A stretch of 64,000 nt of DNA from Trinickia mobilis (lineage in GTDB: Bacteria; Pseudomonadota; Gammaproteobacteria; Burkholderiales; Burkholderiaceae). The DNA lies in NCBI RefSeq assembly GCF_017315705.1, contig NZ_JAFLRF010000004.1, positions 310,001-374,000 on the forward strand. The letters are read 5' to 3'. Shown here one piece after another: positions 1-9,997 of the stretch (its first letter is position 1; each line of letters begins with the position of its first letter). The notes beneath the pieces were generated by a model. It was not told the DNA's origin and searched no databases. It saw only the letters and a program-made list of their open reading frames with translations. Position numbers and translations under genes: made by a program.

Positions 1-2415
1 CACATAGGTCCGCGTGCCGAACCTGCGCCGCGCCGTGGCATAGCCGTTCTCCACGAGCCGCGCGCGCAGTTGCGCATTCGTTTGCAGCTCGGCCAGCGTC
101 TTGGCGAGCGCTTGCGCGTCGCCCGGCTCGCACAGCATGCCGTTCACGCCGTCGTCGACGATCTCGACCACGCCGCCCGCGCGCGACGCCACCACGGGCC
201 GCTTCGCAAGCATGCCCTCGACGATCACGCGGCCGAACGGCTCCGGCGTGATCGACGTATGGGCGACGACGTCCACGGCTTTCATGCACGCCGCGACATC
301 GCGCTGAAACCCGAGGAAATGCACGCGATTGGCGATCCCGTGTTCTTGCACGTAGGCCCGAAGCTGTGTCTCGTACGCATCCTCGCCAAAGAGCGCCGCT
401 CCCACGAGCACCGCATGCATGTCGGGATTGGCCGCGACCGCTTCCAGCAGGACATGCTGGCCCTTCCAGCTCGCGAGCCGGCTGTACGCACCGACGAGAA
501 ACGCGTCCAACGGCAGACTGAAACGCGCGCGAAGCTCGGCATTGGACACGCGTTCGAGCGCCGCGAACGGTGCTTCCGAAATCCCGTTGAACACGACGTC
601 GACGCGGCCTTTATCGACATTCGTCAACGCGACGAACTCGCGCGCCGAGGCCTCCGAATTCGCAATCACGTGATCGAGGCCGAGCTTGCTCGACCATTTG
701 ATGATCGCGCGCTGGACGCCGCCGAAATGCTCGGCACTGACGATGTCTCTCAAGTGCCACACCACCGGCTTGCGGACAAACAGGCCCGCAATCGCGCCGA
801 TCACCATCGCGCGCTGCGTGTTCGCGTAGATGATGTCGGCGTCGCGGGCACGCCTGCAGGTTTCGCGCACCAGCGAAACGAGTCCGGTCAACGAGCGCAC
901 TTTCGGCAGGCCCTTGCCGTTCTTGCTCACGCCGTGCAGCGCAGGCGCGTCGAGCACGTCGACGTTCACGCCGGCCTCCTCCAGCGCGATTCGGAACGGC
1001 CCATCGCTAAACAGCACGACCTTCATCGTTTCTTTCAGGTTCTTCGCGATCTCGAGCAGCGACAGCTCCGCGCCGCCAAGCGAGCCGGTCTGATCGACGG
1101 CGAGCACCTTCACCTGCGAGGCTGTTTCGCGTGCCGCCGCGGGCACAGCGAGCGGCCACGAACACGCCGATACCCCAGGCATCGCCCGCTCGACATACTC
1201 GGTAAAGCGCTCGCGAAAGTGCGCGGCCGAAAAACGCTCGGCATTCGCGCGGCAGTCTTGCGCGGAAAAGCGCCCGGCATTCTGCTCGAAAGCATCGACA
1301 GCAGCCGCAATCGCACCCGCGCTTTGCTCGGTGAAGAACATGCCAGTCGGTTGCGGCTGCGACAGATCGCGAACCGTCTCCAGCGCCCCGCCCTTGCCGA
1401 ACGCGATGACCGGCGTGCCGCACGCCTGGGCCTCGACCACGGAAATGCCGAAATCCTCTTCCGCCGCGAACACGAACCCCTTCGCGCGGCGCATGCAATC
1501 GTGCAGCACCGCAAACGGCTGATAGCCCATGATCTCGACATTGGCCGCCGCCTTCTCGCGGATCTTGCGCATTTCCGGCCCGTCGCCGATCACGACGAGG
1601 CGCTTGCCGGGCATCCCCGCGAACGCCTCGACGATCAGATCGATCTTCTTGTACGGCACCATCCGCGACGCGGTCAGATAGAAGTCTTCCTTGTGCGGAT
1701 TCAACGAGAACGCGTCGACCTCGACCGGCGGAAAGATCACTTGCGCGTCGCGCTGATAAACCTTCTTGATGCGCCGCGCGATAAACGCCGAGTTCGCGAC
1801 GAAGTAGTCGACCGAGTTGGACGTCCGAATGTCCCAATTGCGGATGTAGTGAAGAATCACGCGCGCGAGCACGGATTTCAGGCCGCTCGTGAGCTTCGAC
1901 TGCTCGAGGTATTGATGCTGCAAGTCCCACGCGTAGCGAATCGGCGAATGCACGTAGCTGATGTGGACCTGATCCGGTCCGGTCAGCACGCCCTTGGCGA
2001 CCGCATGGCTGCTGGAAATGACGAGATCGTAGGCGCTGACGTCGAGCTGCTCGATCGCGAGCGGCATCAACGGCAGGTACGACCGGTACTTGTTGCGAGC
2101 CATCGGCAGCTTCTGGATGAACGAGGTCTGCGCGCGCTTGCCGCGCAGGAACGACCTGTCGTCGAGAAAGTCGACGAGGCTGAACACGTCGGCATCGGGA
2201 TAGCACGCGATGATCTGTTCGAGCACCCGTTCCGCTCCGGCGTAGGTAACGAGCCAGTCGTGCACGATCGCCACCCGCAATGCGCGCGCCGCGGGCGCCG
2301 CCTGCGGGCGGTCTTTCGATTCTGTCAGCGCGACGCGGTGCGCGCCGCCATCGAGATCGACGGCCGCCGCTCGCGACGCGGCCTCATCATAGTCTGCGTA
2401 GACGTTATCGCTCAT
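1..2415 (-). CDS. Tandem GT4 glycosyltransferase, 3' end beyond window
   Basis: The minus-strand frame is open from an ATG at 2415 to the left edge (805 codons, no stop), so the C-terminus is missing. It holds two GT-B/GT4 glycosyltransferase modules in tandem. The first starts near residue 46 (RVAIVHDWLV) and has the EEDFGISVVEAQACGTPV nucleotide-sugar motif near residue 320. The second starts near residue 435 (VLAVDQTGSLGGAELSLLE) and has EPFGRVIVEGMLAKRPVVAS near residue 725. Both modules keep the E-x7-E type signature of retaining GT4 enzymes. The start codon overlaps the stop of the upstream flippase gene (ATGA), indicating translational coupling. Likely role: adding two successive sugars to a lipid-linked repeat unit of a surface polysaccharide on the cytoplasmic face. 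Donor and linkage cannot be read from sequence. Confidence 0.85.
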   Translation of the reverse strand, partial: MSDNVYADYDEAASRAAAVDLDGGAHRVALTESKDRPQAAPAARALRVAIVHDWLVTYAGAERVLEQIIACYPDADVFSLVDFLDDRSFLRGKRAQTSFIQKLPMARNKYRSYLPLMPLAIEQLDVSAYDLVISSSHAVAKGVLTGPDQVHISYVHSPIRYAWDLQHQYLEQSKLTSGLKSVLARVILHYIRNWDIRTSNSVDYFVANSAFIARRIKKVYQRDAQVIFPPVEVDAFSLNPHKEDFYLTASRMVPYKKIDLIVEAFAGMPGKRLVVIGDGPEMRKIREKAAANVEIMGYQPFAVLHDCMRRAKGFVFAAEEDFGISVVEAQACGTPVIAFGKGGALETVRDLSQPQPTGMFFTEQSAGAIAAAVDAFEQNAGRFSAQDCRANAERFSAAHFRERFTEYVERAMPGVSACSWPLAVPAAARETASQVKVLAVDQTGSLGGAELSLLEIAKNLKETMKVVLFSDGPFRIALEEAGVNVDVLDAPALHGVSKNGKGLPKVRSLTGLVSLVRETCRRARDADIIYANTQRAMVIGAIAGLFVRKPVVWHLRDIVSAEHFGGVQRAIIKWSSKLGLDHVIANSEASAREFVALTNVDKGRVDVVFNGISEAPFAALERVSNAELRARFSLPLDAFLVGAYSRLASWKGQHVLLEAVAANPDMHAVLVGAALFGEDAYETQLRAYVQEHGIANRVHFLGFQRDVAACMKAVDVVAHTSITPEPFGRVIVEGMLAKRPVVASRAGGVVEIVDDGVNGMLCEPGDAQALAKTLAELQTNAQLRARLVENGYATARRRFGTRTYV

Positions 2416-3878
2416 GCGCTATTCCTCAGATTCAGCCGCAGCAGCAGATCGCGCGCGAGCCCGCGCAACGCCGGCGTCGTCGAAATGGACCAGCCGAGGT
2501 TCGCAGCGAGCAGCGCGATCCCCACGGCGGCGAGCGTCGCGAGATTCGACACGGCATTGGCGGCGTACAGACTCGCGAGCAGGAACGCGAGGTGCGCGAG
2601 CATGTCGAGCACGATCGGGCGCGCGCGAATCGCGGACAGATACAGCAGCACGCCATAGTCGACCAGCGCGCGGCTCGCAACGACAACAGCGGCACCGGCC
2701 AGCCCGTAATGCGCGATGCCGAACCACAACGCGCCCGCGAAGAACGGCAATTCGACGAGGCCCACGCACGCGGCACGCGCCGGATTGACTTGCGACTGGA
2801 TCAGAATGCGCGTCACGCTCGCCTGCCCGACGAGCCAGACGCTGATGATCAGAATGCGGCCTACAGGCGACGAGGCCGCGGCGAGATCGCTGCCCACCCA
2901 CACCTGCAGAAACGGCCCGAGCACGATGATCGCGACGATTGCCACCGGCGTGAACACGCCGTTCAGGAATTCGAGCGACTGCCGCACGAGCACGTCGGCA
3001 TGCTCGCGCTCGACCGCCGACAAGCGCGGAAACAGCGTACGTATCAGCGCATTCGGCAACATATTCAAGCGCGTGACGAGATTCTGCGGCACCGTGTAAT
3101 ACGTCACGAAGCGCGCGCCGAGACCCCCGCCGAGCATCACGCGATCGAGCGTATCGGCGACCATGCTCGTCATGCTCGCAACGAGCATCCACCCGCCGAA
3201 GCTGAACAGTCCCTTGGCCACGCCGAACTGCGGCATCTGAATCTGCCGGATATCGAGCACTTTCAGGCTCGCGCGCGCGAGCAGCACGGCCGCGAGAATG
3301 CGCGCGACCACCGCCGCGGCCAGCACGCTTTGCAGCGTCGGCGCGATCAGCCACGCGGCGCCGAGCGGCAGCAGTTGAAACAGAAAGGTGCCGATCGTCT
3401 GATTCGTGTTGTAGACGCCGAAGCGCTCGGCGCCGTTGATCGCGCCCGCGAACACCCACGACACGTTGGCAATCGGAATCGCGACCGCCAGCCACGGCAG
3501 CGCGCGATACACCTCGTGCTGAAGCTCCGCCGAAACCTTCGTGAAATAGGCCGTATAAATGAACGCGCCGAAGTAGATCAGCAAGCCGCCCACGATGCCG
3601 GTCGCCAGATTGAGCCAGAACGCGCTCCAGAACACGCGCGCGCTTTGGCTCTCGTCGTTCATCGCGCGCGCCTTCGAAATGTGATTTTGCGCGGCCATGC
3701 TCATGCCGAGATCGAGAAACCCGAAGTAGCCGATCAGCGTCCAGACGAGACTGATCACGCCGTAACGCTCGACGCCGAGCAGCTTGATATAAGCCGGCAC
3801 CGTCACGAGCGAAACGAACGTCGGCAGGACGAGCCCGAAGAAATTGATCGCGACGTTCTTGAGAATGCTCTTGTCCAT
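2412..3878 (-). CDS. Wzx-type polysaccharide flippase (MOP superfamily)
   Basis: 488 residues with about 12-14 hydrophobic segments. The N-terminus MDKSILKNVAINFFGLVLP and the region GVISLVWTLIGYFGFLDLG are typical of the polysaccharide-transport branch of the MOP (MATE-like) superfamily. It is expected to translocate undecaprenyl-linked repeat units across the inner membrane. A longer reading from 3932 exists, but the family normally begins at the MDKSILKN methionine, so I use 3878. The gene sits between the secreted propeller (58 bp upstream) and the tandem glycosyltransferase (4-bp overlap), all on the minus strand, consistent with one transcript. No polymerase (Wzy) is visible here; it could lie left of the window. 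Confidence 0.85.
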   Translation of the reverse strand: MDKSILKNVAINFFGLVLPTFVSLVTVPAYIKLLGVERYGVISLVWTLIGYFGFLDLGMSMAAQNHISKARAMNDESQSARVFWSAFWLNLATGIVGGLLIYFGAFIYTAYFTKVSAELQHEVYRALPWLAVAIPIANVSWVFAGAINGAERFGVYNTNQTIGTFLFQLLPLGAAWLIAPTLQSVLAAAVVARILAAVLLARASLKVLDIRQIQMPQFGVAKGLFSFGGWMLVASMTSMVADTLDRVMLGGGLGARFVTYYTVPQNLVTRLNMLPNALIRTLFPRLSAVEREHADVLVRQSLEFLNGVFTPVAIVAIIVLGPFLQVWVGSDLAAASSPVGRILIISVWLVGQASVTRILIQSQVNPARAACVGLVELPFFAGALWFGIAHYGLAGAAVVVASRALVDYGVLLYLSAIRARPIVLDMLAHLAFLLASLYAANAVSNLATLAAVGIALLAANLGWSISTTPALRGLARDLLLRLNLRNSA

Positions 3879-3936
3879 CGAATGCCCTGTCGATTGATGC
3901 GTGCGCGGATTGCTGCGTACGAATGCGCGCAACGCG

Positions 3937-6138
3937 TCACTGCGGTTTCCACCGATACATCATCACCTTGCCGCGCGCATCCTCTTCGACGAACACGAGG
4001 TATTCGCCGTTATCGCGCTGGTGCGCGCTGATGCCGTTGGGCACGTCGATCCAGCCCGAGGCATTGCCCACTTCCGGCCCCGGCTTGATCACCCCGACCG
4101 CGGCGCCCGTCGCCTTGTCGTACACGTGCACGTTGCCGGCCGGCTCGACCGCGAAGAGGTATTTGCCTTCGACCGTCACGCTGATGAGCGTCCGGATCGG
4201 CTTCGCGTTCGTGTCCCACGGCAGCGTGATCGCGTAGCGCTGCACGGGCGAACCGGTCGACCACTTGTCATAACGCACGAGGAGCCGCCCGATTTCCTTC
4301 CACGTGCCTTGAGCGCCGGCCGGCGCATCGGCCGTGTAGCCGGTGACGTACAGCGTGTCGGTCTGCGGCTCGTAAATCGCGCGCCGCAATTCGGAGAACG
4401 GCGCGGGCATCGGGTACGTCGTCATATCCGAGTACGAGTAGATCGGATTGCCGACGCTGTCGAGGCCGCCATAACGGAAGCGGTGGATGCCGCGCTGATC
4501 GCTCGTGCGCCAGATGTCGCCCTTCGTATCGACCCACCAGCCCCAGCCGCCCGCGAGCTTCGTCTTGGTCGTGTTCAGCGAAAATTCATTGCTGTCGAAC
4601 TTGCCGTCGCCGTTCGTATCGCGCCAGATCCAGTCGCCGCCGGGCGGACGGTTCGGAATCTTGTCGACGGGCCGCGCGCGCCCTGCAATGAAGCCCGACG
4701 GAATCGCCGTCTCGCCGTCGCGCTGCGGATCGAAGCGGTAGATCTTCAGGTGATCGGCATACATGTCCGTCAGATAGAGGAACGTGCGGCCGTCCAGCTT
4801 GCGCGCCATCGGCAGGCCCGGCCATTGGTCCGTGTTGAAGACGGGGTCTTGCGGGTATTTGAAGCGGTTCGACAGGAAGCCCGCGTACTTCCATTGCTGC
4901 CCCGGCGGCTTCGATAGATCGAGTTCGAAACGCTTGTTGCCGGTGAAGACGCTGTTGGGCCGCCCCGGGTCCGTCCACGCGCCGTCGACGAACAAGAGCC
5001 CCTGCACTTGCCAGCGCAAGCGGCCGTCCGGCGCGTAGCTTTCGAGCGTGGCGCCGAGCCCGGCGCCCGTCGTGCCGAGACGCGGCCCGATGCCGTTCGT
5101 CGACACGTAGATATTGGCCGCGGCATCCACGCCCACGGCGGTCAGGCCGTTGAAGCGCAGCGGCCCGGGGCGTCCCGACTGGCTCGGCGCCCCGCCGAAA
5201 ATCCCGCCGCGTTCGCCGAGCGTATCGGTAAGCGCGTAGCGTCCGTTCTGCTTGCTGAAAATGAGCACCTGCTGGCGCGGACCGTTGTCGGCGATCAGCA
5301 CGCGGCCTTTGTCGTCGACCGTGAGATCGGCCGCGACAGAATCGGCAGGCAGCGGCAGGGTGTCGTCGAGCTTTCGGCCGCTCGCAGAATAGTGCTCGAC
5401 GTGCGGCGCCGCATCGGTCAGTGTGCCGGCCAGCACCCAAAGCGTGCCGTCGCCCGCGACCGCCATGCGGCCCGGCTCGTGCACGGTCCATTTGTTTTTC
5501 GGCTGCATCGAGGCGGCGTCGTAGCTGTCGACCTCGTCGCGCGTCGTATTGGCCGCGTAGAGCGTCGAATCGTTCGCCGCGAGGCCGCCGATTTCGGCAC
5601 GCGTGCCGACGGGCACCTGATTCATCATCAGGAAGCTCGCCGCAAGCCGCGCACGCGGCTCCATGCTCACCGAGCGCAGCGGCGCGCTTTCCTTGACGTC
5701 GCTGATCACGCGGCGCGAAATGCCGAACCATTGCTGGCCGGTCTCGGGCCACACACCTTGTGCGACGAGCCGGCCTTTCTCGTTGCCGACCGAGGTCGCG
5801 AGATACGCATAGCGCTGGTTGATCGCTATCGCACTGCCGCCCGTGTTGCCCCAGCCGTGCGTGCCGCCGGCGAAGCCGAGCATCTTGCCGTCCTTGAAGA
5901 TGCTGACTTCGGCGCCGCTTTCGTCCCAAGGCGCGTTCGTATAGACGCGGCCGTCCGGCGCGACGGCGATCGCGGCAATATTGATCGGCGTCCACGTGCC
6001 GTCGCCATAGCCAAAGCTATTGCCGATCCAGGATGTCGAGGCGGGCAGCACCGTTTCGGAAGGCACAGCGCCCGCATCGAGCGCAAAACTGACGCACAGG
6101 ACGGCGGCAAGCGTTGAACAGGATATTGCGCGGAACAA
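3937..6138 (-). CDS. Secreted beta-propeller protein of the polysaccharide locus
   Basis: About 733 residues, predicted exported: a hydrophobic signal (ISCSTLAAVLCVSFALDAGA) is followed by a long NHL/SMP-30-like series of blades with repeated motifs such as VAPDGRVYTNA, GLAANDSTLYAANT, VDDKGRVLIADNG and VGVDAAANIYVSTN. A D-rich stretch, DTNGDGKFDSNEF, looks like an EF-hand-type calcium site. I place the start at a TTG at 6138 because a strong ribosome site (GGAGGA) lies 6 bases upstream. The alternative GTG at 6162 lacks one and would put charged residues before the signal. It is the first gene of the minus-strand run with the flippase and glycosyltransferase. Function is unknown; a surface or periplasmic role in polysaccharide handling is inference from position only. 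Confidence 0.75.
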   Translation of the reverse strand: MFRAISCSTLAAVLCVSFALDAGAVPSETVLPASTSWIGNSFGYGDGTWTPINIAAIAVAPDGRVYTNAPWDESGAEVSIFKDGKMLGFAGGTHGWGNTGGSAIAINQRYAYLATSVGNEKGRLVAQGVWPETGQQWFGISRRVISDVKESAPLRSVSMEPRARLAASFLMMNQVPVGTRAEIGGLAANDSTLYAANTTRDEVDSYDAASMQPKNKWTVHEPGRMAVAGDGTLWVLAGTLTDAAPHVEHYSASGRKLDDTLPLPADSVAADLTVDDKGRVLIADNGPRQQVLIFSKQNGRYALTDTLGERGGIFGGAPSQSGRPGPLRFNGLTAVGVDAAANIYVSTNGIGPRLGTTGAGLGATLESYAPDGRLRWQVQGLLFVDGAWTDPGRPNSVFTGNKRFELDLSKPPGQQWKYAGFLSNRFKYPQDPVFNTDQWPGLPMARKLDGRTFLYLTDMYADHLKIYRFDPQRDGETAIPSGFIAGRARPVDKIPNRPPGGDWIWRDTNGDGKFDSNEFSLNTTKTKLAGGWGWWVDTKGDIWRTSDQRGIHRFRYGGLDSVGNPIYSYSDMTTYPMPAPFSELRRAIYEPQTDTLYVTGYTADAPAGAQGTWKEIGRLLVRYDKWSTGSPVQRYAITLPWDTNAKPIRTLISVTVEGKYLFAVEPAGNVHVYDKATGAAVGVIKPGPEVGNASGWIDVPNGISAHQRDNGEYLVFVEEDARGKVMMYRWKPQ

Positions 6139-6636
6139 GGCGTTCCTCCAGTCGGGGCTCACTGGTCTCGATGAGCCGGGATTTAACGGTGAATCCGTTC
6201 AAGGCGACTCAGAGTACAAGCAAAAATATCCATCAGAATTGACAAATAATTCCGAAAATTTCGAATGAATTTCGTTTGGCGAATACGCGTGCTTTTTGGC
6301 TGCGCACACGAAAGATCGCGTAAGCCTGACTGATTTTTTGCGCGCAATATCGACCGACTCGCATCCGCCTCAGGTAGAAAATTCCTCTCGCAACGCCTGA
6401 AAAATCCCACACCGCAGGGACCTGGCGGGCACACACCTCACTTGCGGCAATCGCGACCGCTTCGTTTTTTAAATCGTCGCGCTATTCCCATTCATTACCG
6501 ATCTGTTTTTTCGTCAATTTCTTTTCCTTAGAATCGATTGCGCCTGAAAAGCATCGCGCACGCCCATGGCAATACGCGAATGCCTTTCGCCAATCTGTCG
6601 CCACAAGCTTATTCTCGAAACAGCATAGATCGCTCA
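6139..6636. promoter_or_regulatory. Divergent promoter region of the polysaccharide locus
   Basis: About 500 bases between the divergent propeller and acyltransferase genes, clearly richer in A+T than the flanks. A TTGACA hexamer lies at 6239-6244, and the following bases hold a CGAAA-A-TTTCG dyad (6253-6263), a possible promoter/operator pair. I see no convincing coding frame. Both polysaccharide transcripts probably start here. Confidence 0.4.
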
Positions 6637-7689
6637 ATGACTGTCAGCGCACTACCCACCGCCACGCGTCGTGAACGCATCGTTCAACTGGACGGCCTGC
6701 GCGCCATCGCCGTGCTGGCCGTGTTCTCGCAACACGCGCTAAACGCGCCGCTGTGGATGGGCGTCGACCTGTTCTTCGTCTTGAGCGGTTTTTTGATCAC
6801 CGGCATCCTGCTCGATCGCAAGGCGCGCGGGCAATCGTATTTCAGCTACTTCTACGCCCGCCGTGCACGCCGCATCCTGCCGCCGTACGTGCTGCTGATG
6901 ATCGTCTCGTCGCTGCTGTTCGGTCTCGGCTGGGCCGAGCATTGGCAGTGGTACGCGTTCTTTGCGGCGAACATCGGTGACACGCTCGATCAAGCAGGGC
7001 ACCCCAGTCTCAACGTGCTGTGGTCGCTTGCCGTCGAAGAGCAGTTTTATCTGTTCTGGCCGTTTGTCGCGCTGTTCGCGTCGGAGCGTGCGCTGCTCTT
7101 CATCGCTGCGGCCTTGATCGTCATCGTGCCTGTGTTGCGCGCGATCTCGACGCCGTTCTTCGATACGTTCTGGCCGATCTATTACCTCACGCCGTTTCGC
7201 ATGGACCTGCTCTCCGCAGGCGCATTGCTGGCCATGCTCGTTCGGCGCGATGCCAACGCGCTCTCGCGTCTGAAAGCGCCGGCGTATGCCGGCTTTATCG
7301 CGGCACTCGTGGTGCTCGCGTGGCTGCATCTTCACTATCCGCGTTTTCGCGCCGCGAACACGCCGCTGTCGAATGCCGGCCTCTATAGCGTGTCGCTGGT
7401 TCTTTGCACGTCGCTCGTCGTGATCGCGCTGCAAAGCAAAGGGATTGTGAAGCGTCTCTTGAGCCATCCCGTTCTCGTCTATATCGGCACGATCAGCTAC
7501 ACGATCTACCTGATTCATTTGAGCATTCTTTACGCGCTTTGGCCGCACATCCACAACCGCTACGCGGCGGCCGCAGCGGCGCTCGCCATCACGCTCGCCT
7601 ATGCGAGCCTCACCTGGTTTGCCTTCGAAAAGAGGCTCATTGACGGCGGGCCGCGCCGCGAAGCCCGCCAACTGCTGACCGTCGAATAA
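6637..7689 (+). CDS. Acyltransferase family 3 (OafA/NodX-like) membrane protein
   Basis: 350 residues from the chosen ATG. The N-terminus RIVQLDGLRAIAVLAVFSQH carries the conserved R/H pair of acyltransferase-3 proteins, followed by DLFFVLSGFLITGILLDR and the YARRARRILPPY basic motif, then about ten membrane segments (for example FIAALVVLAWLHL, LVYIGTISYTIYLIHLSIL). The family transfers acetyl or other acyl groups to extracytoplasmic sugars, so decoration of the polysaccharide is the likely role. An in-frame ATG at 6538 would add 33 non-conserved residues. No clear ribosome site decides the start, so the N-terminus is uncertain. It is 29 bases upstream of gmd on the same strand. Confidence 0.8.
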   Translation: MTVSALPTATRRERIVQLDGLRAIAVLAVFSQHALNAPLWMGVDLFFVLSGFLITGILLDRKARGQSYFSYFYARRARRILPPYVLLMIVSSLLFGLGWAEHWQWYAFFAANIGDTLDQAGHPSLNVLWSLAVEEQFYLFWPFVALFASERALLFIAAALIVIVPVLRAISTPFFDTFWPIYYLTPFRMDLLSAGALLAMLVRRDANALSRLKAPAYAGFIAALVVLAWLHLHYPRFRAANTPLSNAGLYSVSLVLCTSLVVIALQSKGIVKRLLSHPVLVYIGTISYTIYLIHLSILYALWPHIHNRYAAAAAALAITLAYASLTWFAFEKRLIDGGPRREARQLLTVE

Positions 7690-7718
7690 AACACTCGCAT
7701 CACTTTTAGGGAAACGCT

Positions 7719-8762
7719 ATGGACCCTCAACGCAAAGCGATCATTACCGGTGTCTCAGGACAAGACGGCGCGTATCTCACGAAGCTGCTGCTGGAAAAGG
7801 GCTACCACGTCACCGGCACGTATCGGCGAACCAGCTCGGTGAATTTCTGGCGCATGGATGAACTCGGCATCAGCCAGCATCCGAACCTGACGCTCGTCGA
7901 GCACGATCTGACCGACCTCGGCTCCAGCTTGCGCCTGCTCGAGAAGGCGCAGGCGAGCGAGCTTTACAATCTCGCGGCGCAGAGCTTTGTCGGCGTGTCG
8001 TTCGACCAGCCGGCGACCACCGCCGACGTGACCGGCATCGGCGCGCTGAACCTGCTCGAAGCGATCCGCTTGATCAACCCGCGCATGCGTTACTACCAGG
8101 CGTCGACCTCCGAAATGTTCGGCAAGGTGCAGGCGATTCCGCAATCGGAGTCCACGCCGTTCTACCCGCGCAGTCCCTATGGCGTCGCCAAGCTGTTCGC
8201 GCACTGGACGACGATCAACTACCGCGAGTCGTACGGCATCTTCGGCTGCAGCGGCATCCTGTTCAATCACGAGTCGCCGTTGCGCGGACGCGAGTTCGTC
8301 ACGCGCAAGATCACCGACACCGCCGCAAAGATCAAGCTCGGCAAGACCGGAAAGCTCGAACTCGGCAATCTCGATGCGAAGCGCGACTGGGGCTTCGCGC
8401 AGGAATACGTCGACGGGATGTGGCGCATGCTGCAGGCCGGCGAGCCGGACACCTATGTGCTCGCCACCAACCGCACGGAGACGGTGCGCGATTTCGTGGG
8501 GATGGCGTTCGCGGCGGCCGGCTATCAGATCGAGTGGACGGGCAAAGGCGAGCAGGAGAAAGGGCTCGATGTATCGACGGGCAAGGTGCTGGTGCAGGTG
8601 AATCCGAAGTTCTACCGGCCTGCGGAAGTCGATCTCCTGATCGGCTGCGCGGACAAGGCCAAGGAAAAGCTCGGCTGGCAGCCCGAAACGACACTGGAGC
8701 AGCTCTGCCAATTGATGGTCGATGCCGATCTCGCACGCAATCAGCACCATGAGACTTTCTGA
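7719..8762 (+). CDS. gmd: GDP-mannose 4,6-dehydratase
   Basis: 347 residues, full length for the family. It converts GDP-D-mannose to GDP-4-keto-6-deoxy-D-mannose. Visible features: NADP-binding glycine motif [11 protein letters not shown] (residues 10-20), the TYRRTSS segment near 34-40 typical of GMD, catalytic STSE (129-132), and YGVAK with Tyr154/Lys158. The region [18 protein letters not shown] is also diagnostic. A ribosome site (AGGGAAA) precedes the ATG. The stop lies inside the next gene, so the two are translationally coupled. The pair supplies a 6-deoxyhexose donor for the surrounding glycosyltransferases. Confidence 0.95.
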   Translation: MDPQRKAIITGVSGQDGAYLTKLLLEKGYHVTGTYRRTSSVNFWRMDELGISQHPNLTLVEHDLTDLGSSLRLLEKAQASELYNLAAQSFVGVSFDQPATTADVTGIGALNLLEAIRLINPRMRYYQASTSEMFGKVQAIPQSESTPFYPRSPYGVAKLFAHWTTINYRESYGIFGCSGILFNHESPLRGREFVTRKITDTAAKIKLGKTGKLELGNLDAKRDWGFAQEYVDGMWRMLQAGEPDTYVLATNRTETVRDFVGMAFAAAGYQIEWTGKGEQEKGLDVSTGKVLVQVNPKFYRPAEVDLLIGCADKAKEKLGWQPETTLEQLCQLMVDADLARNQHHETF

Positions 8763-9717
8763 GCGCCAAGGGCGCCGCGCGCTCGTGACCGGGCTCGCCG
8801 GCTTCACCGGCCAGCACATGGCCGAATACCTCGAAGACGCCGGCTACGAGGTGTGGGGCACGGTGCCGCCCGAACTGGCCGAGGGCGCATCGAACCGGCA
8901 CCTCGTGAGTGCCGTCGATCTGCTGGACGCCGAAGGCATGAAGGCGATGATCGCCGATGCGCGGCCGGACGTGGTCGTGCATCTCGCGGGCGCCGCGCAT
9001 GTGGCGAACGGCACGGCGGGCAATACCTACCTCGTGAATATCGTCGGCACGCGCAACCTGCTGTCGGCGCTCGCGTCGCTCGATAAGCCGCCGCGCGCGG
9101 TGCTGCTGGCGAGCAGCGCGAATGTTTACGGCAACGCGCCTGTCGAGCTGCTCGACGAAAGCATCGCGCCCTCGCCCGCCAACGACTACGCGGTCAGCAA
9201 GCTGGCGATGGAACACGCCGCGCGCCTGTGGACGGACCGCTTGCCGATCATCGTCACGCGGCCGTTCAACTACACGGGCGTCGGGCAACGCGAGGACTAT
9301 TTGCTGCCGAAGATCGTCGGCCACCATGCGCGGCGCGAAGCAAAAATCTCGCTCGGCAACCTCAACGTGAGCCGCGATTTCTCGGACGTGCGCAACGTCG
9401 TGGCGATCTACGGCAGCCTGCTCGAAGCCGCACCTGCCGGCGAGACGTTCAACGTCTGCTCGGGCGTCGGGCACTCGCTGGGCGAGGTGCTTGCAATGCT
9501 CGCCCGCATCGCCGGTTACGAGATCGACGTGTTCGTCGATCCGCGGTTCCTGCGGGCAAATGAAGTGCACCGGCTCGTCGGCTCCAACCGCAAGCTGCAG
9601 CGCGCGATCGGCCGCGTGCCGGTCACGCCGCTCGCCGAAACGCTTGAATGGATGTTTGAAGCGGCGTCGCTGCGCGAGGAAACCGCGCCTCAAGCCAATG
9701 GTTCGGAGGTCGGTTGA
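8749..9717 (+). CDS. rmd: GDP-6-deoxy-D-mannose reductase (GDP-D-rhamnose synthase)
   Basis: 322 residues, extended short-chain dehydrogenase fold: TGLAGFTG (residues 14-21), catalytic SSA near 122-124, and YAVSK with Tyr147/Lys151. Its position directly after gmd, overlapping it by 14 bases, and its NAD-dependent epimerase/reductase pattern ([20 protein letters not shown]) match RMD enzymes that reduce GDP-4-keto-6-deoxymannose to GDP-D-rhamnose. A fucose-synthase (Fcl) role is less likely because the protein resembles the RMD branch. The ATG at 8749 starts right before the glycine motif; an upstream alternative at 8722 adds nine unconserved residues. It is the last gene of this transcript, with a strong hairpin about 140 bases downstream. 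Confidence 0.88.
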   Translation: MRLSERQGRRALVTGLAGFTGQHMAEYLEDAGYEVWGTVPPELAEGASNRHLVSAVDLLDAEGMKAMIADARPDVVVHLAGAAHVANGTAGNTYLVNIVGTRNLLSALASLDKPPRAVLLASSANVYGNAPVELLDESIAPSPANDYAVSKLAMEHAARLWTDRLPIIVTRPFNYTGVGQREDYLLPKIVGHHARREAKISLGNLNVSRDFSDVRNVVAIYGSLLEAAPAGETFNVCSGVGHSLGEVLAMLARIAGYEIDVFVDPRFLRANEVHRLVGSNRKLQRAIGRVPVTPLAETLEWMFEAASLREETAPQANGSEVG

Positions 9718-9855
9718 GGCGCACGCTATTCGTGCCCGCTCGCCTCATTCAATACTTGAGTCGTTTGAACCGAAATTGCGAATGGCCGCTCTTGCGCCGA
9801 AGCGAGACGCGCACCGCACGCACTCGAATCAGGCCGGCTCGACGTAATCAAACAC

Positions 9856-9893
9856 GCCGGAGTCCGGCTGAATAGCTTCAGCCGGACTCCGGC
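9856..9893. terminator. Perfect 17-bp-stem hairpin between convergent genes
   Basis: Bases 9856-9872 are the exact reverse complement of 9877-9893, leaving a 4-base loop (TAGC). The stem starts GCCGGAGTCC. It lies between rmd (plus) and the DUF4148 gene (minus), as expected for a bidirectional terminator. There is no T-tract, so it may instead be a processing or Rho-assisted structure. Confidence 0.65.
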
Positions 9894-9997
9894 CTCGAGA
9901 GCGCGTATCAGTCGCCATGCGCGTCGTCCTTTCGGACTGGCGATGAGATATCCAATCGACCGTTACGGCGCTCATCCGTGATCGTGAAACGGCGTAC

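Noticed and set aside
70-2658. Very long plus-strand open frame (862 codons) antisense to the glycosyltransferase
   Set aside because: It is Arg/His-rich with no family motif. The minus strand holds a continuous two-domain GT4 protein with all motifs, so this is a high-GC antisense shadow.
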